From: Opitutia bacterium
GTDB lineage: Bacteria > Verrucomicrobiota > Verrucomicrobiia > Opitutales > Coraliomargaritaceae
NCBI GenBank assembly: GCA_018663485.1
Contig: JABJQI010000101.1
Span: 1 to 12,824 of the forward strand
DNA length: 12,824 nucleotides
Direction: 5' to 3'
A model generated the notes under the pieces. The model was not told the DNA's origin. It did no database searches and worked only from the letters and a program-made list of their open reading frames with translations. Positions 1-8,796 of the stretch are shown piece by piece. Both the position numbers and the translations under genes were made by a program. Each line of letters opens with the position of its first letter. Positions within the stretch are counted from its first letter, which is position 1.

Positions 1-1050
1 ATCGTCTTTTTGAGTTTTTATTTGCTCTACTTGGGGCAGGCTCTGTTGTTGCCCCTCGTGATTGCTGGAGCGGTCGCTTATCTGATCAATATTTTGGCAC
101 ATACAATTTGTCGGCTGCGTATTGGTCGTGTGTCGTTGCCTCGACCGATAGCCATGATTGTGGCGATTGCAGTGATCTTAGCTTCGTTGAGTTTAGTGAT
201 TCAATTGATCACAGTAAATATCGCCAGTGTGATCAAAGTTGCGCCCCTGTATCAGCAGAATTTGGAGGGTTTAATTTATAAAGGCTATGAACTATTCGGG
301 GTTCAGGAGGCACCTAATATTAAGGAGATCTTTGCTCAGATCAATTTGAGTAGTTATTTACAGAATATTGGGGGCACTGTGCGCTCGTTGGTCAGTCGAA
401 CTGGAATCATTATTTTGTATTTGATCTTCCTGTTGTTAGAGCAGCGCACATTTACTGCAAAAATGCATGGATTGGTTCGAGATCCGGATCGTCTCGAAGA
501 GGTCTTAGGACTGATGGAAAAAATTCGTTCTGATATCCGCTCCTATATCGGGATTAAAGTCCTTACCAGTGCGGCGACTGCGTTGTTAAGCTATGCGGTG
601 TTAAGCTTCGTCGGAGTCGATTTTGCGAGCTTCTGGGCGGTTCTTATCTTCTTTCTTAATTTCATCCCGACGATTGGTTCGATCGTCGCGACCGCGTTTC
701 CGTCGGTCTTGGCTTTGGTGCAGTTTGATACACTTGGCCCCTTTGTGATCACTGCCTCAGTATTAACTGGCTTGCAGTTTTGTATTGGTAGCCTGTTGGA
801 ACCGCGGTTGATGGGTAACCGTTTGAATCTAAGTCCGATTGTTATTCTGCTGTCACTTGGTCTGTGGGGCTCGATCTGGGGGATTCCAGGCATGTTCTTG
901 TGCGTGCCAATCACTGTGATTATGGTGATTATCTTCTCTTACTTTCCAGAGACACGGGCTGCGGCCATTTTGCTGTCAGGCACTGGGGAGTTGAGTGTTG
1001 GTCCGCGGCGTGGCGATACTGCTGCCAAGAAACAAGCGACGTTGGATTAG
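1..1050 (+). CDS. AI-2E family transporter (UPF0118), 5'-truncated by window edge
   Basis: This is a polytopic inner-membrane protein of the AI-2E/PerM-like family. Members export autoinducer-2 or carry ions, but substrates are rarely known and this one cannot be assigned. Residue numbers count from the TTG at position 10. Hydrophobic segments lie near residues 5-28, 46-72, 131-145, 185-205, 207-235, 243-262 and 275-313. The family signatures are clear: FFLNFIPTIGSIVA at 214-227, and EPRLMGNRLNLSP at 264-276 followed by a GLWGSIWGIPG stretch. The reading frame is open to base 1, and the first membrane segment starts almost at once. Most family members have 10-20 more residues before it, so the true start probably lies outside the window and the TTG is unlikely to be it. 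The C-terminus is short, basic and hydrophilic. No terminator hairpin was seen after the stop. Family assignment is firm; substrate unknown. Confidence 0.86.
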   Translation: MVFLSFYLLYLGQALLLPLVIAGAVAYLINILAHTICRLRIGRVSLPRPIAMIVAIAVILASLSLVIQLITVNIASVIKVAPLYQQNLEGLIYKGYELFGVQEAPNIKEIFAQINLSSYLQNIGGTVRSLVSRTGIIILYLIFLLLEQRTFTAKMHGLVRDPDRLEEVLGLMEKIRSDIRSYIGIKVLTSAATALLSYAVLSFVGVDFASFWAVLIFFLNFIPTIGSIVATAFPSVLALVQFDTLGPFVITASVLTGLQFCIGSLLEPRLMGNRLNLSPIVILLSLGLWGSIWGIPGMFLCVPITVIMVIIFSYFPETRAAAILLSGTGELSVGPRRGDTAAKKQATLD

Positions 1051-1078
1051 CGGCATTGCGAAGGCGCACATCTGATCA

Positions 1079-1438
1079 ATGAATTCCAAGTCTGCATCTA
1101 ACCTGCCGCGCACTGCGGTCCTAGTTGGGGGCTTGGGGCTATTGGCCTGAATTGTTGCAGGAACTGCCGGCTTCAGGGCGCTACGGTCGGATTCTTTGTG
1201 TGGTACCTCGCTTAGCATAGCTGGTAAGCAGGTGGTCATCGAAGATTGCGTCGATTTCGAGCAGTGGCCGCGTTCCAGCGTGTGGACTTTGAGTATGTAT
1301 TAAAAGTCGGAGCATTGGCGCAGCGCCTCGGCGCACTCGGTTATTTACGGACAAGGGGGCGATGGGGCGGAGTTGATCGCATTGGAACTGCCTCTGTGGC
1401 ATCTTGGTCGGCCAGCTCGCTGCTGGCGGGCAGTTTAA
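1079..1438 (+). pseudogene. possible decayed membrane or exported protein gene
   Basis: Reading from the ATG at 1079 gives MNSKSASNLPRT followed by the hydrophobic run AVLVGGLGLLA, then a TGA at 1148-1150. Beyond it the same frame continues with IVAGTAGF, as if one transmembrane helix were cut by the stop. The frame then gives a mixed hydrophilic stretch (GKQVVIEDCVDFEQWPRSS) to a TAA at 1301. After that comes a third piece, including GAELIALELPLWHLGR, up to a TAA at 1436. A single base change would turn the TGA into TGG. The pieces look like coding sequence with stops, but I recognise no family, and chance is possible in DNA of this composition. The stops could also be sequencing errors. Confidence 0.22.
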
Positions 1439-1782
1439 AATGCAACGGTTTTAGGTTTACAGCAGTGCTGGCAACGGCGCAGTTGCTGCTGCTTGGACCA
1501 CTGGTTTTGCACTGTCGATTACGAAAATATCGCGGTATCGCACCGGCTTCGGTGGCTCGAGCGGTATTTGATGGTAAAAAAGGCACAATTATTGATGAGA
1601 AAGGTGCGAACCTTGATCGGTCGATGTTGCCGTCTAAGTCGCCCAGTTAAAAGGATTAGTCGGGTGTGTGCGTGACTCAGGTTGATGTTCGGCAGATCAA
1701 CTAAGCTTTCTTAATTCTTTTGTGTAATAATGTTCGCACGATTTAAATTGAACTGTAACCTTCATGAATTACTTTTTCATAT

Positions 1783-1798
1783 GACTCGTGCATGAGTC
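1783..1798. promoter_or_regulatory. 16-base near-perfect palindrome, candidate operator
   Basis: The sequence reads GACTC-G-TGCA-T-GAGTC: two 5-base arms in perfect inversion around a palindromic TGCA core, with one non-complementary pair. It ends 27 bases before the ATG of the flavoprotein gene, within the A+T-rich DNA where a promoter would sit. Size and symmetry fit the binding site of a dimeric regulator. No regulator gene is adjacent, so function is inferred only from position. Confidence 0.3.
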
Positions 1799-1825
1799 GA
1801 TTAATGACTAATAAACTTATTATAT

Positions 1826-3271
1826 ATGTTTCTTCCAAAAATCATTCAAGGTGGCATGGGTGCCGGAGTTTCTGACTGGAGACTCGCAAATTCGGTGTCT
1901 TCTGTTGGGCAGCTCGGGGTGATCTCCGGGACAGCGTTGGACACAGTGCTAGTTCGTCGTTTACAACATGGAGATGTGGGCGGCCACATGCGGCGTGGAT
2001 TGGCTGCGTTTCCAGTGCCAGCCGTCGCAGAGCGCATTTTAGCGCGTTATTTCAAGGCTGAAGCCGATCAAGACGAGAAGCCATCCAGGCTAATTGCGGG
2101 CTTCCGTATCGATCCCACTGCGAATGTCGTCGATTTGACGATAGCGGCCAACTTTGTCGAGGTCTTCCTCGCCAAGGAAGGGCACCAAGGCCACGTCGGC
2201 GTGAACTTCCTTGAAAAGATTCAGATGCCGAATCTAACCTCTATGTTTGGCGCCATGCTTGCCGGCGTCGACAACGTCCTGATGGGCGCGGGTATCCCAC
2301 GCACGATTCCAGGTATCTTGGATGCCTTGTCTGAGTGGAAACCAGTCGAGATGCGTATTAATGTTGAAGATGCCGATAAGGAAGATGCGTATTTCAGTCG
2401 CTTTGATCCGCTCGAATGGATCCGTTCGCACCTACCTGATGTCGACTTACCGAAGCTGAAACGCCCCGACTTCTTTCCGATCATCTCCTCCAATGTCTTG
2501 GCGCTGACTTTAGCGAAGAAATCGACTGGTAAAGTCAATGGTTTTATCGTCGAGCGTCATGTTGCGGGTGGTCATAATGCACCGCCACGCGGAGGGATGA
2601 AGCTGGATGAGAAGAACGAGCCAATTTACGGTGTAAAAGACGAAACAAATTTGGCGCAACTTAGCAAGATGGGCATTCCTTTCTGGCTCGCAGGTGGTGG
2701 TTCTTCGGAGACCGGCCTCAAGGACGCCTTGGCAGCTGGTGCTGCTGGTATTCAAGTCGGCACTGCCTTTGCTTACAGTGATGAGTCGGGCTTCGCCCCC
2801 TCAATTAAGAAACGCGTGCTGGAGAAAGTTAAAACGGGTGCAGCCAAGATCTTTACTGATGCCCGTGGCTCGCCAACTGGCTTCCCATTTAAGGTTGTAA
2901 ATCTCGAAGGCACAATCTTCGAAGAGGAGGTATATGAATCTCGTAAACGTATCTGTGATCTCTGCTATTTGCGTCATCCTTACAAGAAGGCAGACGCAAC
3001 GATCGGCTACCGTTGCCCATCCGAGCCTGTGAAGGATTACCTGAAGAAGGGTGGTAAGGAAGAAGACACTGTCGGTCGTAAATGTCTCTGTAATGGTTTG
3101 ATTGCTGCGATCGGTATGCCGCAGAAGTACAAAGATGGAGGTGTTGAGCCAGCGATTGTAACCAGTGGTGACGATGTCACTAAGTTGGGTCGGTTTGTCA
3201 ATTGGGACACGGTGAGCTATTCATCACATGATGTGATCAACGAGTTATTGAGTCAGATTGCACCGGCTTAA
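1826..3271 (+). CDS. nitronate monooxygenase / 2-nitropropane dioxygenase-like FMN protein with Cys-rich tail
   Basis: A 481-residue flavin-dependent TIM-barrel protein of the nitronate monooxygenase (2-nitropropane dioxygenase) superfamily, whose members oxidise nitronates or act as FMN-dependent reductases. The N-terminus carries the barrel-entry motif IIQGGMGAGVSDWRLA (6-21). ERHVAGGHNAPPRGG (243-257) sits where the active-site His/Gly loop of the family is found. LAGGGSSETGLKDALAAGA (288-306) followed by GIQVGTAF is the phosphate-binding FMN loop. At about 480 residues it is longer than classical enzymes (about 320-360). The extra C-terminal part contains C377-x2-C380, C397 and C420-x-C422. 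The ATG at 1826 places the conserved motif six residues in; no Shine-Dalgarno sequence precedes it. PfaD-type enoyl reductases are related, but no polyketide or PUFA genes are nearby. Family is confident; substrate is not. Confidence 0.86.
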   Translation: MFLPKIIQGGMGAGVSDWRLANSVSSVGQLGVISGTALDTVLVRRLQHGDVGGHMRRGLAAFPVPAVAERILARYFKAEADQDEKPSRLIAGFRIDPTANVVDLTIAANFVEVFLAKEGHQGHVGVNFLEKIQMPNLTSMFGAMLAGVDNVLMGAGIPRTIPGILDALSEWKPVEMRINVEDADKEDAYFSRFDPLEWIRSHLPDVDLPKLKRPDFFPIISSNVLALTLAKKSTGKVNGFIVERHVAGGHNAPPRGGMKLDEKNEPIYGVKDETNLAQLSKMGIPFWLAGGGSSETGLKDALAAGAAGIQVGTAFAYSDESGFAPSIKKRVLEKVKTGAAKIFTDARGSPTGFPFKVVNLEGTIFEEEVYESRKRICDLCYLRHPYKKADATIGYRCPSEPVKDYLKKGGKEEDTVGRKCLCNGLIAAIGMPQKYKDGGVEPAIVTSGDDVTKLGRFVNWDTVSYSSHDVINELLSQIAPA

Positions 3272-3299
3272 TAACGCCGGAGATCACCACAAAAACTTT

Positions 3300-3332
3300 A
3301 AAGAGGGGGTATTGTATGCCTCCTCTTTTTTT
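3300..3332 (+). terminator. intrinsic terminator of the flavoprotein gene
   Basis: A 10-base-pair stem, AAAGAGGGGG (3300-3309) with CCTCCTCTTT (3319-3328), contains one G-T wobble and encloses a 9-base loop. The right arm runs into an unbroken T tract to 3332. It lies 28 bases after the stop codon at 3271 and has all features of a Rho-independent terminator. The A-rich left flank could let it work partly on the other strand. Confidence 0.87.
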
Positions 3333-3335
3333 GTA

Positions 3336-3366
3336 CGCGGGAGGGACGACCTCCGCGTCGTCCGCG
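3336..3366 (+). repeat. REP-like palindromic element, copy 1
   Basis: The stem GGACGAC (3344-3350) pairs perfectly with GTCGTCC (3357-3363) around a CTCCGC loop. The outer CGCG (3336-3339) can pair with CGCG (3363-3366) across a GGAG bulge. The hairpin lies inside a wider inverted repeat, GTACGC (3333-3338) with GCGTAC (3375-3380). A related element at 3565-3592 on the other strand matches 21 of 28 positions, with two base pairs changed in a compensatory way. High G+C, position just after a terminator, and presence in two copies fit a repetitive extragenic palindrome. Membership of a genome-wide family is inferred. Confidence 0.55.
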
Positions 3367-3380
3367 AATGCTTGGCGTAC

Positions 3381-3564
3381 TATACCTGCTCTAAACCGTC
3401 AAAGTCGATTAGCTGTAATGAAAGCTGAGGAGGTTATTAACAGAATAAAGTCCTGTTGAGTGGTGAAGCGGAGTCCTCGAACAGCCCTTGTTCAATCAGG
3501 TGTGGCTAGTTGCCAATCGCTGTTATTCGTGGTTTCGCCAAGATGTACCAATGAATCTGCCTAA
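3381..3564. other. spacer between the two REP-like elements; no gene seen
   Basis: This segment lies between convergent genes and has no supported reading frame. It does hold two mutually exclusive hairpins: CTGTTGAG (3453-3460) with CTCGAACAG (3476-3484, one bulged base), and GAACA (3479-3483) with TGTTC (3489-3493). Neither precedes a gene on its strand, so an attenuator role is unlikely. A small RNA cannot be ruled in or out from sequence alone. Confidence 0.4.
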
Positions 3565-3592
3565 CGCGGTCCTCGCGGAGCTGGACCCTCGC
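3565..3592 (-). repeat. REP-like palindromic element, copy 2 (inverted)
   Basis: Read on the minus strand this element has the same plan as copy 1: a G.GAGGG lead, a CTCCGCG centre and a CCGCG end. The stem is GGTCC (minus strand, 3587-3583) with GGACC (3572-3568). Relative to copy 1, the third stem pair changes from A-T to T-A and the fifth from G-C to C-G, so pairing is kept; the two innermost pairs are lost. It sits 17 bases after the deoC stop codon, where it could protect the 3' end of the deoC transcript or aid termination. The two copies form an inverted pair about 200 bases apart. Confidence 0.5.
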
Positions 3593-3608
3593 ATCACGAT
3601 TTCCGCAC

Positions 3609-4307
3609 CTAGTAATTATCATTGTCGCTCGCTTTGAAGCGCACGCCGTTGAGCTCTGCGAGTAGCTCACGGGCGGCCGAGACGCCGAGGCGCTCGGCAC
3701 CCGCTTCGATCAGCGCGAGTGCATCGCTGAGTGCACGGATACCGCCACTGGCTTTAATTTTGATCGAGCCCTTACGGTTGTCGGCGAAGAGTTTGATATC
3801 TTCAATAGTTGCTCCGCCCGAGCCAAAGCCGGTCGAGGTCTTAATGAAATCGGCACCAGCCTTTTCACAGATTGCTAGCGCGGTTAATTTCTGTGCCTCA
3901 TTTAAATAGCAGGTCTCAACGATAACCTTGGTTAGTAGCTCAGATTCGCGGGCGACGATGCACAGGCGGACGATTTCTTCGGTTACGATCGTTTTATCGT
4001 CAGCCCGCAGCGCGGCATAGTTCATTACGATATCGACCTCGTTGGCACCATTGGCCTTGGCGCGTATGATCTCCTCGCGCTTTGACTCCAAGCTTGAGCG
4101 CCCATGCGGAAAGCCGATTACGGTGCAAACTTTTGCCTTGGAGTTATATAAGATGTCGGAGCAAATTGAGACACTGCTGGGATAGACGCAAACGGATGCA
4201 TATCCAGCGTGTGCGGCTTCATCACTGAGGGCGCAAATTTCACCATCACTGGCGTCAAGTTTTAGATTTGTAGCATCAAGTGTGGCGGCGAAGTCTGAAG
4301 CATTCAT
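3609..4307 (-). CDS. deoC: deoxyribose-phosphate aldolase (DERA)
   Basis: A 232-residue cytoplasmic class I aldolase that cleaves 2-deoxyribose-5-phosphate into acetaldehyde and glyceraldehyde-3-phosphate, feeding deoxynucleosides into central metabolism. The whole TIM barrel is present at the usual length for the short bacterial form. VDIVMNYAAL contains the proton-relay Asp (D92). GADFIKTSTGF carries the Schiff-base lysine K156 (E. coli K167). SIKIKASGGIRAL carries the second catalytic lysine K185 (E. coli K201) within the KxSGG phosphate-binding turn. The ATG at 4307 gives MNASDFAATLDAT, with the Asp-Ala-Thr start typical of the family. No ribosome binding site is visible (TTCAACACCACTC precedes the ATG). 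It is divergent from the purine nucleoside phosphorylase gene 360 bases away, which acts in the same salvage route. Confidence 0.95.
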   Translation of the reverse strand: MNASDFAATLDATNLKLDASDGEICALSDEAAHAGYASVCVYPSSVSICSDILYNSKAKVCTVIGFPHGRSSLESKREEIIRAKANGANEVDIVMNYAALRADDKTIVTEEIVRLCIVARESELLTKVIVETCYLNEAQKLTALAICEKAGADFIKTSTGFGSGGATIEDIKLFADNRKGSIKIKASGGIRALSDALALIEAGAERLGVSAARELLAELNGVRFKASDNDNY

Positions 4308-4377
4308 GAGTGGTGTTGAATAAGGCGGTTATTGGTGAGCATCTGCATGGATGTATGAATTCCAAGTTATATCTGCG

Positions 4378-4405
4378 TTGAACTCATTCGAATTGGATGT
4401 ATGCT
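4378..4405 (+). promoter_or_regulatory. weak candidate promoter ahead of the small ORF and punA
   Basis: TTGAAC (4378-4383) and TATGCT (4400-4405) are 16 bases apart and match the sigma-70 consensus at 5/6 and 4/6 positions. If used, transcription would begin near 4412 and give punA a leader of about 250 bases that contains the small ORF. This is a pattern match only. Confidence 0.2.
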
Positions 4406-4444
4406 GTAATTTTCTATATGCAGATCCCTCAAGAAATCATTGCA

Positions 4445-4627
4445 ATGAAACGAGCCGCCCGCCCGGTGAGTCATGCTAAGATTGAGCGATTGCTGACAGG
4501 AGTGGTGTCTGGTGGATTTCGGGACTATCAAGTCAGCGCGTTAGCCGTTGGCGCTGCGGTGCATTTATCAGCGGTGGGGCGTGGTGCGATCACTTATTCG
4601 GCTCAACTTGTGCCTGTACGAATGTAA
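4445..4627 (+). CDS. small hypothetical ORF or gene remnant between deoC and punA
   Basis: From the ATG at 4445 it encodes 60 residues (76 if begun at the ATG at 4397). The sequence is basic at the start (MKRAARPVSHAKIERLL) and small and hydrophobic in the middle (VSALAVGAAVHLSAVGRGA). The stretch DYQVSALAVGAAV faintly recalls the Y-S-x-F-x-VGAA start of cytidine deaminases, which often sit with deoC and nucleoside phosphorylases. The following zinc-binding motifs are absent in all forward frames. It may therefore be a remnant, a leader peptide or a chance ORF. It ends 38 bases before the punA start; no ribosome binding site is seen. It is the only candidate gene in the 358 bases between deoC and punA. 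Confidence 0.22.
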   Translation: MKRAARPVSHAKIERLLTGVVSGGFRDYQVSALAVGAAVHLSAVGRGAITYSAQLVPVRM

Positions 4628-4665
4628 TTATCGATCGGATTTCCGAGTCTCAACCAGTTAACTTT

Positions 4666-5463
4666 ATGAAGCTACCTAAACTACCGACTGAACTCACTGA
4701 TTTTAAACCAGAAATCGGCTTGATCCTAGGCTCGGGGCTTGGGTTTTTTGCCGATGATCGGATCGAAATCGTAGGGCACCTACCGTATGCTGAAATCGAA
4801 GGCTTCCCGGTCTCAACTGTGCTCGGTCACGCGGGACAATTTGTTTTCGGACATGTGGATGGCCGTCGCGTAATCTGCATGCAAGGACGCTTTCATTTTT
4901 ATGAGGGCTATCGGATGGATCAGTTAACTTTACCGGTTCGAATGATGTACGAACTCGGCGTACAGACCTTGTTTGTGACGAATGCCGCAGGCGGGATCAA
5001 TCCCAGCTATGTGCCGGGCGATCTCATGTTGATTCATGATCATATCAATTTCCTGGGCACCAATCCGCTGATTGGTGCGGTTGTTGATGTGGGTGTACGC
5101 TTTCCAGATATGACGGAGGTATATGACAAAGCCTTACGCCAAAAAATCCTAGAATGGGCGCAAAGCCAGAACAGACATTTACAGGAAGGCATCTATCTCG
5201 CCACCACCGGGCCAAGCTTTGAAACACCAGCAGAGATTCGTGCTTTCGCAACTTTAGGGGCTGATGCGGTTGGCATGTCGACTGTGCCAGAGGCGATCGT
5301 TGCACGCCAATTAGGAATTCGAGTGATCGGAATTTCCTGTATTACCAACGCGGCTGCTGGAATATCCTCGGGTCCGCTCTCCCATGAGGAGGTGGCTGAG
5401 ACGGCAGATGGTGTGCGCCTAGAATTTACTGCCTTACTCACTGCTGCGATTGCTCTATCGTAA
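4666..5463 (+). CDS. punA: purine nucleoside phosphorylase, trimeric (class I, PNP/MTAP) type
   Basis: A 265-residue cytoplasmic enzyme that splits purine (deoxy)nucleosides with phosphate into free base and (deoxy)ribose-1-phosphate. The family motifs run in order: LILGSGLG (19-26, with the phosphate-binding Ser23), STVLGHAGQFVFG (50-62, His55), QGRFHFYEGY (73-82), FVTNAAGGINPSY (103-115), DHINFLGTNPLIG (125-137), GPSFETPAEIR (182-192, base-contacting Glu186), GADAVGMSTVPEAI (198-211, ribose-contacting Met204) and ITNAAAGIS (226-234, with the purine-contacting Asn228). Length and motifs match the trimeric class and not hexameric DeoD. The ATG at 4666 follows AGTTAACTTT with no Shine-Dalgarno sequence. 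Its divergent neighbour deoC uses the deoxyribose phosphate arising from its product after mutase action. No damaged residues were seen. Confidence 0.95.
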   Translation: MKLPKLPTELTDFKPEIGLILGSGLGFFADDRIEIVGHLPYAEIEGFPVSTVLGHAGQFVFGHVDGRRVICMQGRFHFYEGYRMDQLTLPVRMMYELGVQTLFVTNAAGGINPSYVPGDLMLIHDHINFLGTNPLIGAVVDVGVRFPDMTEVYDKALRQKILEWAQSQNRHLQEGIYLATTGPSFETPAEIRAFATLGADAVGMSTVPEAIVARQLGIRVIGISCITNAAAGISSGPLSHEEVAETADGVRLEFTALLTAAIALS

Positions 5464-5517
5464 TTCACTTTAAGGTATTTATCTTATAATGACTGAATTA
5501 AGTGACCATCCTCTCAG

Positions 5518-5538
5518 CAAGATTACCTGATAATCTTG
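5518..5538. terminator. hairpin between convergent punA and amidase-like gene
   Basis: A perfect 8-base-pair stem, CAAGATTA (5518-5525) with TAATCTTG (5531-5538), encloses a 5-base loop. It lies in the 164-base convergent space, 55 bases after the punA stop. Neither side has a T tract, so it is a weak terminator at best. It could instead be an RNA 3'-end stabiliser serving both strands. Confidence 0.4.
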
Positions 5539-5627
5539 TGCGATCAAGGGCCACCGATGGCGGATTTTGGCGGTCGTTTGATTCGGCACCTCAAGTGTTA
5601 ACTAGAAGCGACATCTGCCGCGTATCG

Positions 5628-6926
5628 TTACTTTTCGTAATACCCGGTCAACTGCGCGAGTAGATCTGCAACAACCTGCAGCTTGTGTGGGTTGATGATT
5701 ACTTGGGCCGCACTATGACGGCCTTCTGGGCAGGCGAACGGTAGTATGATTGCAGGCAGGAAGGCTAGGCTGGCTGGTGCGATTAGCTGCAAAATCTGCT
5801 GTTCCAATTGATCGTTCCAAACTGATTTTTCAGGAGTGCTGATAGGACTGATTGGCAAGATGAGGTAATCGTAATCATCGAAGAATTCTGTGAATGCACT
5901 GCGAATGCACTCTTGGATGTGTGCAGATGCATCGGCTGTTTGTGGCGTGCAGTCGATCCCTGCTTGAATGCGTTTGATTAGGGCAGGATCGTATTGATCG
6001 CGATACTCTTCGACCCAATATTGATGAATCGAATGCAATTCCCGAGCTTCTAAGGTCTGAAAAGCGCTGCTGCCTTGTGACAGTGTTTGCCGAAGGCGAG
6101 TGCCGATAGCCGGATCTTCGTCGATGTTCAGCTCACGAGTGAGGCCGAGTAGCCCTGACTTGATGTCGGCCGAAACTGCGCTCGAAAGTTCGCTGATTAA
6201 GTAACCGCGGGGTGCATCAGCGGCATAGGATCTGGGGACGCGATGAAAGGCTCGAAAAGTCGTGGCTAAGTCGGCAATGCAGTTATTCACCCAACCGACC
6301 GATTCGATGGATGGGCTTATTGGAAATACGCCGTCGCGTGCATAGGCATTGTTGCCCATGCGGAATCCGAACAGGCCATGGAATGCTGCGGGGATGCGAA
6401 TGCCTCCTCCAGTATCGAGGCCGAAGGCCAGTGGAACTAGGCCTTCGCTGACTGTACGGATTGCTGCGCCGGCACCGCCACCGCAAACGTATTGTTCGCC
6501 GTCGCTGTGTTTACAGTCGCCATTGGTGAGGTTGCACCCTTGTGGATCGACGCCGAATTCTGCTGGCATAGTTTTGCCGAAAAAACAGGCACCGAGTGTA
6601 TTCAGCTTCTGATACAATAGACTGGATTCTTCTAATGGTACCTCGAATTGCGATAGAAATGGAGCACCGCATCCGGTTGGCATGTCTTTGACGTCGAACA
6701 TATCTTGCAATACATAGGGCACGCAGGCGAGTGGGCAGTCATCATCGGCTACGGCGCTGTTCAGTGCTTGCAGTAGTTGTTGTTTAAATGGCGTCGCCGC
6801 AAACCATGTTTGACGCTCGATCTTAGAGAGAGTCTGCAGATGAATGAGGAATTGATCCGCCACACGTCCGGGGGATTGTTGCACCAGTGTGCGCCATTGT
6901 TCGAAGTTGAGCCGTGTCGCTGCCAT
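5628..6926 (-). CDS. amidase-signature family protein lacking the whole catalytic triad (probable pseudoenzyme)
   Basis: A 432-residue protein with the fold of the amidase-signature family (GatA, FAAH, malonamidase). Shared landmarks are CVPYVLQDMFDV (68-79), the glycine-rich CGGGAGAA loop (148-155), PLAFGLDTGGGIRIPAAF (165-182) and LILPISPISTP (355-365). All three catalytic positions are replaced. The Lys of the usual VKD/IKD is Q74, the cis-Ser of GGSSGGS is G151 (the next Ser is A152), and the nucleophile of DTGGS is G175 (codon GGC). Amide hydrolysis by the known mechanism should be impossible. The frame is unbroken, and the IR(I/F)PAAF core, which supports the fold, is kept. I chose the ATG at 6926, 7 bases after the mutL stop; an upstream GTG at 6980 would overlap mutL by 47 bases and add an atypical N-terminus. 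It is probably co-transcribed with mutL. Function unknown; a binding or scaffold role is possible. Confidence 0.85.
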   Translation of the reverse strand: MAATRLNFEQWRTLVQQSPGRVADQFLIHLQTLSKIERQTWFAATPFKQQLLQALNSAVADDDCPLACVPYVLQDMFDVKDMPTGCGAPFLSQFEVPLEESSLLYQKLNTLGACFFGKTMPAEFGVDPQGCNLTNGDCKHSDGEQYVCGGGAGAAIRTVSEGLVPLAFGLDTGGGIRIPAAFHGLFGFRMGNNAYARDGVFPISPSIESVGWVNNCIADLATTFRAFHRVPRSYAADAPRGYLISELSSAVSADIKSGLLGLTRELNIDEDPAIGTRLRQTLSQGSSAFQTLEARELHSIHQYWVEEYRDQYDPALIKRIQAGIDCTPQTADASAHIQECIRSAFTEFFDDYDYLILPISPISTPEKSVWNDQLEQQILQLIAPASLAFLPAIILPFACPEGRHSAAQVIINPHKLQVVADLLAQLTGYYEK

Positions 6927-6933
6927 CGCAAAG

Positions 6934-8796
<1,863 letters not shown>

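Larger units (their letters stand above)
1051..1825. other. 775-base intergenic stretch with no convincing intact gene
   Basis: No reading frame here has a recognisable domain. The longest open frame (1246-1650, +) starts at TTG, is rich in Arg, Ala, Leu and Ser, and matches no family I know. Another + frame holds protein-like fragments split by stops (see the pseudogene entry at 1079-1438). The last 150 bases are A+T-rich and carry small palindromes, among them TTCATGAA at 1763-1768 with flanks and the 16-base element at 1783-1798, so they probably hold the promoter of the flavoprotein gene at 1826. I could not identify a good -35/-10 pair. Confidence 0.5.

Noticed and set aside
1246..1650. 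134-codon plus-strand frame from a TTG
   Set aside because: No recognisable domain, Arg-rich start and no ribosome binding site. It overlaps other protein-like fragments in a second frame, so it was treated as part of an uncertain intergenic region.
3622..3909. Open plus-strand frame of 95 codons
   Set aside because: Antisense to deoC, which has complete catalytic motifs; low-complexity Ala/Ser/Pro content.
1079..4367. Shared 13-base word ATGAATTCCAAGT at 1079 and 4355, each opening a frame soon ended by TGA
   Set aside because: About one 13-base match is expected by chance in a window this long, and the sequences diverge at once. No evidence for a repeat or for TGA recoding.
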